From contig CABZJG010000002.1 in the NCBI GenBank assembly GCA_902525995.1, positions 1 through 35,699 of the forward strand: 35,699 nt of DNA, read 5' to 3'. The notes beneath the pieces are model-generated. The model was not told the origin of the DNA. It saw nothing but the letters and a program-made list of their open reading frames with translations, and ran no database searches. A program made the translations under genes and the position numbers. Of the stretch, positions 15,362 through 21,484 are shown one piece after another. The stretch's first letter is position 1. The number at the start of each line of letters is the position of its first letter. Origin of the DNA: Paracoccaceae bacterium (GTDB lineage Bacteria > Pseudomonadota > Alphaproteobacteria > Rhodobacterales > Rhodobacteraceae).

Positions 15362-16524
15362 AACGGTTGATCAATATGCGCAAATTACTCCTGCTTGCAC
15401 CGTGTGGGAAAAACACGTCGCACAGGCCGCACATAGCGCATATGCCGCACATATCGCATATGCCGCGCCTGCGGCGCAGAGGTATGGGGCTTCTGGATGC
15501 CATTTTAGGCCTGATTTTATTTGTCGCGATGGTCAGCATGGCGGCCCAAATATGGGCAGCGCAGTTGGAAAAAATTGCGCGTGATGTAGAAGCGCGGAAC
15601 CTGTGGGAAGTAAAGACAGCACTTAAAGCCTATGTTGAGGCCGACATTCCGGCGCGGCATACCGCAGCGGTCGTAGCCGGCGGCGCGCTGGAAATTACGC
15701 CCGCCATGCTGAACGGGGCAAATATCACCCTGCGCAGTGGTGCACTTTATGGTCTTGAGCGCCGCCCTATTGATATGTGGGTAATCCAGGATGGATCCGA
15801 TCTGATTTATTTTGCCCGAGCCTCTGGCCCCATTAAATCTGCCCATTACCCTGCCGCCAATGTCATTTATGGGCCCATGGGATCAGTCTCTGGAGAGCAA
15901 CCGGGTAAAGTGCAGGGCCCCGCTCTGGACTGGGATGTGGCCAGCTTGCAGAACGCACACGGATTGCCTCTTTTGAACGATGTTCTGGCCGTCGATTTCG
16001 TCAGCCTAGAGGCAGATTACCTCCCCTATCTCAGCCGAACAGGCGCCGTGACCCGGGACGGCGTGAACCTTTCTTCCATGGCAAGCAATCTCGATCTGGG
16101 GGGCCAAAATCTGGTCAATGTAAATGACGTCACCGCATCCGGCGCACTCACAGCAGATACGTTAGATGTGAACACACTCACAATCACCGGAACCATGAGC
16201 GGCGCCAATCTACAGATCAGCGATACTGCCAGCGTTGCCGGCACGCTCACAGCAGGTCAAGTAACCTCTCTTGAGACAATCACCGCCGGGAGCGCCTCTA
16301 TCAACGGGCCGCTTGACGCTTCAAGCTTGAGTATTTCGGGCAGCGCGACTTACGGCAATCTCACGGTCACTGGCAAGATAGACGTTGGCGGTGATGTGAG
16401 CGCGGTATCTGCCAGAGTAGAGAACATTGAGGCCAATTCCATTTTGGCCACGGGCGCGTCTGGCGTGGCGTTGAATACAGGCACATTTGATCAAATCATA
16501 ACCGGGAGCTGCTCAGGATGTTAA
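15355..16524 (+). CDS. pilV: PilV-like minor pilin/adhesin, second copy
   Basis: ATG 15355 lies inside the end of the first copy; GTG 15346 is an alternative start. The product is about 389 residues. Its leader is unusually long, about 43 residues, includes a His-rich HIAHMPHISHMP stretch made by a DNA tandem repeat, and ends in RRRG before MGLLDAILGLILF, with Asp at +5. The middle region differs from the first copy. The C-terminal third is again built of beta repeats such as GTLTAGQVTSLETITAGS, and the protein ends in CSGC. The matched layout suggests two adhesins or two halves of one pilus tip. Confidence 0.65.
   Translation: MLKRLINMRKLLLLAPCGKNTSHRPHIAHMPHISHMPRLRRRGMGLLDAILGLILFVAMVSMAAQIWAAQLEKIARDVEARNLWEVKTALKAYVEADIPARHTAAVVAGGALEITPAMLNGANITLRSGALYGLERRPIDMWVIQDGSDLIYFARASGPIKSAHYPAANVIYGPMGSVSGEQPGKVQGPALDWDVASLQNAHGLPLLNDVLAVDFVSLEADYLPYLSRTGAVTRDGVNLSSMASNLDLGGQNLVNVNDVTASGALTADTLDVNTLTITGTMSGANLQISDTASVAGTLTAGQVTSLETITAGSASINGPLDASSLSISGSATYGNLTVTGKIDVGGDVSAVSARVENIEANSILATGASGVALNTGTFDQIITGSCSGC
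15430..15465 (+). repeat. Two 18-bp tandem repeats in pilV2 leader
   Basis: CACATAGCGCATATGCCG is followed directly by a copy with one base changed (T for G at position seven). Each copy contains the palindrome GCATATGC. They encode HIAHMP and HISHMP within the long prepilin leader. A partial unit seems to precede them. Copy-number change would alter the leader by six residues without shifting the frame. Confidence 0.6.
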
Positions 16525-16865
16525 AGAAAGCGGCTGCATATCTCAGTGCGGTTTTGGCAGCTGCGGCGGCTCAGGCACAAGAGGGCGCGAATGTACCGTC
16601 CCTCAAGGATGTGGGTGCAGCGCAGCTGCGCGCAGAGCTCTTGCAGGATTTGGAAGACCTCAATGAAATCGCCCGCCGGATGCAGGCTTTAAAAGCCTAT
16701 CAAGCGGCTCTTGGACAAAGGCTTGCCGGCGCAAAAGATGGCTCCGTTCACGATGTGTTCTTTCCCAAGGATCTGTGCAGTGGGCAGATGGAAAACATCT
16801 GTGCCTTTTTGCCCATCACAACAGGCAAGATTGCGATCAGCAGTGCAAGGAGGCAGGGCAAATGA
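16518..16865 (+). CDS. Small periplasmic helical protein
   Basis: The 115-residue product has an Ala-rich signal peptide (LAAAAAQAQ), then a helical segment (AELLQDLEDLNEIARRMQAL) and a C-terminal part with two Cys. Its start codon overlaps the end of the second pilV copy in the same way that copy overlaps the first (CAGGATG). The stop overlaps the next gene as ATGA. I recognise no family. Position between pilV and the prepilin peptidase suggests a pilus or periplasmic accessory role. Confidence 0.5.
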   Translation: MLKKAAAYLSAVLAAAAAQAQEGANVPSLKDVGAAQLRAELLQDLEDLNEIARRMQALKAYQAALGQRLAGAKDGSVHDVFFPKDLCSGQMENICAFLPITTGKIAISSARRQGK

Positions 16866-17461
16866 CAGAGTTTGCACTCGAAATTCACTTAGGCATTGCT
16901 CTCATTGCTCTGCTGTATCTGGCGCTGTGTGACGGGATATATTTTGAAATCAGTCCCCAATGGGCGATCATTGCATATGCGCATATGACGGCTGTTCAAA
17001 TGAACTTGGGGGTACCCGCTTTGGATCTGGCTGTGGGTGCCGCGTTTTTTGCAGCAATCACAACAGCCTATTATTTTCTGCTGAAATTAATGGGCAGGCA
17101 ACTTGGCCTTGGGGACCTCTATTTGCTGCCTCTCTTTGGCCTCCTCTTTCCCCGCTTTGAATACATCTGGGCAGGATTGATTTTGCTCACGGCACTCTTG
17201 ATGTTTCATAAGTTTGTTCTGTCAAAGCGGCGCGGAAAACCATTCTGGAAAGGACATATGCCTGTGGCACCTGCGTTTTGCACGGCGCTTGGGATCGTTC
17301 TCATGGTGCAATATTCTCAGGCCACAAGCTCACAGGTAGCGCACGCGTTTCAATCCCCGTTTCTATCACAGTTTCAGGTTTTAATCTTGAGCTTTGCCGC
17401 AAGCGCAGCCGCCCTTGCATGGTTTATTCACGAACACATATCTTGGAGAAACACTCGATGA
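16862..17461 (+). CDS. pilU: Prepilin peptidase, A24/PilU type
   Basis: From ATG 16862 the product is 199 residues with about six hydrophobic segments. It carries the two Asp sites of type IV prepilin peptidases: Asp 24 in ALCDGIYF and Asp 85 in LGLGDLYLLP, the GxGD-like motif. It is short and lacks the N-terminal methylase domain of PilD, like R64 PilU and TadV/CpaA. It should cut the leaders of the two PilV-like proteins and possibly PilS. The tracked ORF from 16775 includes upstream sequence without a ribosome site; the ATGA overlap supports 16862. Confidence 0.75.
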   Translation: MTEFALEIHLGIALIALLYLALCDGIYFEISPQWAIIAYAHMTAVQMNLGVPALDLAVGAAFFAAITTAYYFLLKLMGRQLGLGDLYLLPLFGLLFPRFEYIWAGLILLTALLMFHKFVLSKRRGKPFWKGHMPVAPAFCTALGIVLMVQYSQATSSQVAHAFQSPFLSQFQVLILSFAASAAALAWFIHEHISWRNTR

Positions 17462-17745
17462 AATATTTTGGCTCGGGAGAACATGAGCTTTGGTGCGCGG
17501 TTTTGCTCGCGGTGGTGCATGATTTAACCCATCCGATGTTTGAAAAATCAAGAGAACGCGAGATAGCAGAAGCTTGGGTTGGCCTATACCCCAGCCGGGA
17601 TTTCAAAATCGTTTGCTCTTTGGCAGGGCTTGACTATGAAGCCGTTTTTGATCAATTGCGCGCCATTTGTAAAACCCCGTTTGAAGAGCGCTGCTGGCAG
17701 GGGGATGCAAAACCGCACGCCACAAAGATGGGGCGGGCCGCTTAA
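17458..17745 (+). CDS. Unknown 95-residue cytoplasmic protein
   Basis: The start is ATG 17458, overlapping the peptidase stop as ATGA. The product is small and soluble, with Trp, His and Cys residues (GEHELWCAVLLAVVHDL, later CKTPFEERCW). It has no signal peptide or membrane helix. It is the last gene of the pilus operon, and its stop lies 13 bases from the end of the convergent virB3 gene. I do not recognise it; gene context gives no firm role. Confidence 0.5.
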   Translation: MKYFGSGEHELWCAVLLAVVHDLTHPMFEKSREREIAEAWVGLYPSRDFKIVCSLAGLDYEAVFDQLRAICKTPFEERCWQGDAKPHATKMGRAA

Positions 17746-17758
17746 TGGGCAATACGTA

Positions 17759-18172
17759 TCAAATAACTTTACCGCAACCACAGGGGCATTTTGATTCACG
17801 CGCGATGCGCTCTAATTTACGCACGGCAATAGCATCTGTGTTCTTTTTCGGCGGTGATGCACGTCTGCGCTGCTCAAGATCTGCCAGATATCTTTCCACG
17901 TCTTCTTTTATGAGCTCTGGAGTGACCAGATTTTTAGGTTTTGGCGGGAAAAAATATCCCCACATGACCGAAAACCAGTCCTCGTTATATGCGGCAATTC
18001 TGCGCAAAATCACCACGCCCGTCACCCATAAAACGATGCAGGGGGAAATGACCGTCAGCGCCATGGACGACACAGCAACAGGTAAAAGCATCACGATTGT
18101 GAGCGCACAAAAGGGCATTGGCTCGCAGCCCATAAGCATCGGTCGATCTGTTAGCGCCTTGATCACATACAT
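17759..18172 (-). CDS. virB3: VirB3/TrbD-like T4SS protein, inverted
   Basis: On the minus strand, ATG 18172 follows AAGGA by eight bases. The 137-residue protein opens with the VirB3/TrbD signature region (ALTDRPMLMGCEP), two adjacent hydrophobic segments at about residues 20-60 and a charged motif after them (RRIAAYNEDWFSVMWGYFF). VirB3 is a small inner-membrane T4SS subunit that partners VirB4. Here the gene opposes all other T4SS genes and has an added C-terminal tail of about 60 residues, charged and ending in CPCGCGKVI, a possible metal site. The main operon has no other VirB3, which supports the call. Confidence 0.7.
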   Translation of the reverse strand: MYVIKALTDRPMLMGCEPMPFCALTIVMLLPVAVSSMALTVISPCIVLWVTGVVILRRIAAYNEDWFSVMWGYFFPPKPKNLVTPELIKEDVERYLADLEQRRRASPPKKNTDAIAVRKLERIARESKCPCGCGKVI

Positions 18173-18200
18173 CACCGTTATCCTTTTTAGTTGCAGCCCA

Positions 18201-18229
18201 AAAATAACGCACTGCCGCCTTCAAAACAA
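18201..18229 (-). promoter_or_regulatory. Possible promoter for inverted virB3
   Basis: On the minus strand TTGTTT and TATTTT are separated by 17 bases, upstream of the virB3 ribosome site. Each matches the sigma-70 consensus only partly. An independent promoter is expected because the gene opposes its neighbours. Confidence 0.3.
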
Positions 18230-18244
18230 GAGGGCAATTGCGCC

Positions 18245-19144
18245 ATGACGGGTCTGCACAGCCAATTAAAAAAGCATAGCGGCGCACTTTTCGAGCTTCT
18301 GTTTGAAAGCGATGTGATCGAAATTCAGCTGGTTGAAACGGGTGATGTTTTTGTGGATCGCTTTGGCCGCGCCCCCTGCGCATCAGGGCGTTTGGATCGT
18401 CAAGAAGCAACCCGATTTTTGCGCTTTTGCGCATCGCACTCAACAACGGAATTCAACCAGGTTCTTTGCCCAATTATCTCAGGGCAGGTGCCGGGCACGC
18501 CGCACCGCATCGAAGGCCTTTTGCCCAAAACGGTCAAAGCTCCTATTTTTTCCATTCGCCGGCACCGCGAAGGCTCTTATGATCTATCGGAGTTTTCAAA
18601 CAGCCGCGAGATTGTGAAAACGATTGAAGCGGCCATACTTCAAAAATCCAATATTGTGATTGTTGGCGGCACCGGAAGCGGAAAAACGTCTTTGTGCAAT
18701 GCAGCGCTTGCGTTTTTAGCGCGCCAAAAACCCCAAACCCGCGTGATCGCAATCGAGGACACTCCGGAGCTTCAGCTTGAATTTGAGCGCGGCTCAAGCC
18801 TTTTGTCTACCGATCATGTGAGTTTGGACCGCTTGCTGGTGTCGTCCTTACGCCTTGCGCCAGATCGTATTGTGGTTGGAGAAATTAGAACGGGTCAGGT
18901 TTTAATGACCGCGCTGAAATCTTGGAACACGGGCCATCCGGGCGGGCTCACCACGCTCCATGCCAATAGCGCCGAGGACGCCTTTGCGCGTATGAAAGCG
19001 CTTGGTCTGGAAGTGGGCGGACTTGATTTAACACCGCTGATCACTGCGGCCGCCCTTGTCATCATTTACGTCGAAAGGGGCTCAGGAGCGCCTCAAATAA
19101 AGGACATTAAAACTTTAAAAGAAGGAGACGAACGACATGACTAA
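18245..19144 (+). CDS. virB11: VirB11/TrbB-type T4SS ATPase
   Basis: The 299-residue hexameric traffic ATPase of the T4SS carries a P-loop GGTGSGKTSL at about residues 140-149. An Asp box follows (VIAIEDTPELQL), then a Walker B-like VVGEIR and a His box TTLHANS. It would sit at the inner membrane and work with VirB4 and VirD4 to drive pilus assembly and substrate transfer. ATG 18245 is chosen; a GAGGG is eleven bases upstream, which is distant. TTG 18191 is less likely. The stop overlaps the next gene, and the last ~50 bases form a direct repeat with the end of that gene. Confidence 0.85.
   Translation: MTGLHSQLKKHSGALFELLFESDVIEIQLVETGDVFVDRFGRAPCASGRLDRQEATRFLRFCASHSTTEFNQVLCPIISGQVPGTPHRIEGLLPKTVKAPIFSIRRHREGSYDLSEFSNSREIVKTIEAAILQKSNIVIVGGTGSGKTSLCNAALAFLARQKPQTRVIAIEDTPELQLEFERGSSLLSTDHVSLDRLLVSSLRLAPDRIVVGEIRTGQVLMTALKSWNTGHPGGLTTLHANSAEDAFARMKALGLEVGGLDLTPLITAAALVIIYVERGSGAPQIKDIKTLKEGDERHD
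19087..19143 (+). repeat. Direct repeat, left copy, around 4-TM gene
   Basis: This 57-base segment covers the 3' end of virB11, the ribosome site and the first codons of the next gene. It matches 19546-19599: AGCGCCTCAAA, a diverged 11 bases, then AAAACTTTAAAAGAAGGAG identical, a three-base indel, and AACGACATGACTA identical. The coding frames differ between copies, so the likeness is at DNA level. Confidence 0.8.
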
Positions 19145-19577
19145 AGACATGTTCTTTGGGACACTTACAATAGTATATATAGTGGCGTTTGTAGCGTTGG
19201 GCTTAAACGATTTGCTGGCTTATCTGGATAATTCGGAGAAATTTCGCCCAACGTTTTTTAAGGCGGATTTTGGTATCGCGATTGCGTTAGGCCTAGGTTT
19301 TTTGGTGCGCTACATGGGAGCCAAAAAAAATCCATCAGCCCATGAGGATATAAAGACATTTTGGCCAATTTGTCTTGGGTTTTGTATTCTCTTTTTGGTG
19401 TTGAGAGTAACCGCTTATCTCATATCGGTTGATTTATTACCAGACACTTTGAAGATTTGGTTCCTATATTCTGTCTCATTCATTCTCTTGGGCCTGGCAA
19501 TTTTAGGGAGCATTTATGCGTTTGAATTAGCCGAAAGGGCGCAGAAGCGCCTCAAAACAAAGACAGCAAAACTTTAA
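19137..19577 (+). CDS. Four-TM protein bracketed by direct repeats
   Basis: The 146-residue protein has four hydrophobic segments, at about residues 6-28, 45-62, 78-98 and 107-128 (for example TLTIVYIVAFVALGLNDLL), and a basic tail (RAQKRLKTKTAKL). No family is recognised and P-type T4SS operons do not normally have a gene here. Its DNA is visibly more AT-rich than virB11 or virB9. Near-identical 54-57-base repeats cover both ends, so deletion between them would restore a plain virB11-virB2 junction. A cargo gene such as entry exclusion is possible but is only inferred from location and topology. Confidence 0.6.
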   Translation: MTKDMFFGTLTIVYIVAFVALGLNDLLAYLDNSEKFRPTFFKADFGIAIALGLGFLVRYMGAKKNPSAHEDIKTFWPICLGFCILFLVLRVTAYLISVDLLPDTLKIWFLYSVSFILLGLAILGSIYAFELAERAQKRLKTKTAKL

Positions 19578-19599
19578 AAGAAGGAGAACGACATGACTA
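19546..19599 (+). repeat. Direct repeat, right copy, before virB2
   Basis: This is the second copy of the repeat at 19087-19143, spanning the 3' end of the 4-TM gene, the ribosome site and the virB2 start. The copies are 459 bases apart, which is exactly one gene unit. Confidence 0.8.
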
Positions 19600-19931
19600 G
19601 ACAAATATTTTATGTGCTACTTGCGGCAAGCATACTCGCCCTGCCGCAAACGGCATTTGCGTCTATGAGTCAAGCAGATGCACTGCTGGGCGATACAAAC
19701 CCGTTTGAGGTTGTGTTTAAATTCATAACAGGGCCGTTGGCGATTTTCATCGCAGTTGCGGCCGTTGTGGTCTTTGGTGCGCAAATCATCTCCGGCAATG
19801 AAATGGGCGGCGTCATGCGCCGTTTGCCGCAGCTCCTCATCGGTGTGGCCTTTATTCTTGGCGCGGTGCGGCTAATCACGGTTTTGACGGGATCAACGGG
19901 CATGATTTTAACCACAATCGGCCCTTTTTAA
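19593..19931 (+). CDS. virB2: VirB2/TrbC-type conjugative pilin
   Basis: This 112-residue precursor has a signal peptide (PQTAFA, cleavage near residue 23) and a mature part of about 89 residues. Two hydrophobic helices (FITGPLAIFIAVAAVVVFGAQII and LLIGVAFILGAVRLITVL) are joined by a short basic loop, the hallmark of VirB2/TrbC pilins. It would polymerise into the conjugative pilus. The ribosome site AAGGAG is shared, through the direct repeat, with the gene before it. virB9 follows at once. Confidence 0.8.
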   Translation: MTRQIFYVLLAASILALPQTAFASMSQADALLGDTNPFEVVFKFITGPLAIFIAVAAVVVFGAQIISGNEMGGVMRRLPQLLIGVAFILGAVRLITVLTGSTGMILTTIGPF

Positions 19932-19950
19932 CGTGGTAGGAGGTGCGCCT

Positions 19951-21036
19951 TTGAGACAGCTTTTTCAAACCATAATGGTATGTTTTGTTTTGGGCAAGCC
20001 CGTCTGGGCGCAAGACCTTGGCTCTGATTTGCCGTCAAACCCCAAAGATGTCATCCCAAGCGTTGCTGCCGAACCGAACGCAGGCAGCAGCACACAAGAC
20101 GGTGATCCTATTGAGCCGGCAGAGAGCGCCTCACTTGATAAGATCATCGAACATATCGCACGTGAGGTCACAGAGCAGATAAAATCCGATCTTGCGGCTT
20201 TAAATGCTTTAAATGCTTTAAATAAAGAGGCTGCTATAGAGGCAAAAGACCCCTCCCAAATCGACCTGACGATCAAAGCCGCCCGGCAAGTTTTGGACGA
20301 AACCTCACCTGTTTATCTCGGCAAGGCCGGGCGCATTGTTCAAACTTTTGGCCAGTCCATTCCGCGCCTCGTTTGCCGCGTAGGCCAGCACTGCATTATG
20401 GAGCTCGAGCCGGGAGAAATTGTCGCTGATACACCTGTGTTTTCGGACACAGCGCGGTGGGATGTCTCTTTGCGCATGCGCGATACAGGCCAAGAACAAA
20501 TATATGTATCCGTAAAGCCGCAGGCGGATGCGGCAGAAACAACACTGACGTTGATCACGGACAGGCGCGTCTATTCCGTTTTGCTGGTTCCCGATCTTTA
20601 TGCCCACACAATGATTATGAGCTTTAAGTACCCCGATAGTGAGCGCCGAGCGCTTGAAGCCCAAATTGAGGCGCAAAAAGCGGCTATTTCAGCGCAGGAA
20701 GAGGCCGAAAATACAACTAAGGCGCGCGCGCTGGAAGAAAGGGGCGTGCAGACGGCGCAGGGGCCGGTTCCTGCTGAAGAGCTTGATTTTAAGTACCGTG
20801 TGGTCTCGGGCAAGGCCGCGTTCAAACCCGTGCGCATTTATACCGACGGGATTAAAACCTATATCGAGTTGCCGGGAAAATATCGCGGTGAATATCCTGT
20901 TGTGGTGGTCAGCAACCCCGCAAATCGAAAATCAATCAACCTTGTTTACAAATTCCCTCTCATCATCGTCGACCGTAAGTTGGGAGATTTTCAACTCAAA
21001 ACGCCGGCGCGCAGTTTAAAAATCAAAAAAGGGTAA
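19951..21036 (+). CDS. virB9: VirB9/TrbG-type outer-membrane complex protein
   Basis: I take TTG 19951 as start, six bases after a full AGGAGGT; GTG 19933 precedes that ribosome site. The product is 361 residues with a signal peptide (GKPVWAQ). After an acidic N-terminal extension containing an ALN triplet repeat comes the VirB9 N-terminal domain around residues 130-230. The C-terminal domain (FKPVRIYTDGIKTYIELPG ... INLVYKFPLIIVDRKL) carries the typical DG-KTY and VDR motifs and is where VirB7 and VirB10 bind. It is longer than the usual 250-300 residues because of the N-terminal extension and the central coiled-coil. Confidence 0.85.
   Translation: MRQLFQTIMVCFVLGKPVWAQDLGSDLPSNPKDVIPSVAAEPNAGSSTQDGDPIEPAESASLDKIIEHIAREVTEQIKSDLAALNALNALNKEAAIEAKDPSQIDLTIKAARQVLDETSPVYLGKAGRIVQTFGQSIPRLVCRVGQHCIMELEPGEIVADTPVFSDTARWDVSLRMRDTGQEQIYVSVKPQADAAETTLTLITDRRVYSVLLVPDLYAHTMIMSFKYPDSERRALEAQIEAQKAAISAQEEAENTTKARALEERGVQTAQGPVPAEELDFKYRVVSGKAAFKPVRIYTDGIKTYIELPGKYRGEYPVVVVSNPANRKSINLVYKFPLIIVDRKLGDFQLKTPARSLKIKKG
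20197..20223 (+). repeat. Three tandem 9-bp repeats in virB9
   Basis: GCTTTAAAT occurs three times in a row, encoding ALN-ALN-ALN in the N-terminal extension of VirB9. The unit is a multiple of three, so copy changes keep the frame. Confidence 0.8.
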
Positions 21037-21040
21037 GCAG

Positions 21041-21484
21041 ATGCTTGGAAAAATCTCGACTTTGCTATGTGCACTGATGCTTGCTGGATGCGCTGGTTTG
21101 AGTGAATTTTCAGGGTTTGATAATAGCGCTGCGCGTATCACACCCGCGCAAGAATGTGCCGTCGGCTATGATCTTTCCAAACAGATTTTCAAGCACATTA
21201 ATATCAAAGACACTGTCTTGAAGTCGCCCGATAGCAAAACCTCGCACTGCGAATTTTATATGACCAAATACCTGCGCGCCGCAGGCTACCGGATTGACGA
21301 CACACAAGACAGCAAACCTATGAAGGTCGTGATTGCGCGCGACGGGCCATCCATCACCGCTTTTGCAAATATCACCACTGGCCTGCGCATTACGCGCTCT
21401 TATTCACTAACGCCCGCCGGCGTTCTTCCGCTCGGACCGCCTACAATTGCCGCCCTGCCTACCCCGCAAGGGGATCTGCCATGA
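21041..21484 (+). CDS. TrbH/VirB7-position lipoprotein
   Basis: The 147-residue lipoprotein has lipobox LAGC at about residues 14-17. The mature part contains two further Cys and a mixed alpha/beta pattern (MTKYLRAAGYRIDD). It is too large for a classical VirB7 (about 45 residues) but suits TrbH, the lipoprotein that follows TrbG in P-type systems. It likely joins VirB9 and VirB10 in the outer-membrane core. The stop overlaps virB4 as ATGA. The identification rests on signal and position. Confidence 0.55.
   Translation: MLGKISTLLCALMLAGCAGLSEFSGFDNSAARITPAQECAVGYDLSKQIFKHINIKDTVLKSPDSKTSHCEFYMTKYLRAAGYRIDDTQDSKPMKVVIARDGPSITAFANITTGLRITRSYSLTPAGVLPLGPPTIAALPTPQGDLP

Noticed and set aside
14144-16524. 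Shufflon-type inversion system at the pilV genes
   Set aside because: I saw no inverted sfx-like repeats and no Rci-type recombinase; the two copies are head to tail with complete C-termini.
17745-18248. Plus-strand 167-codon ORF
   Set aside because: It lies antisense to the VirB3-like gene, has no plausible domain, and its minus-strand counterpart has a ribosome site, VirB3 motif and membrane helices.
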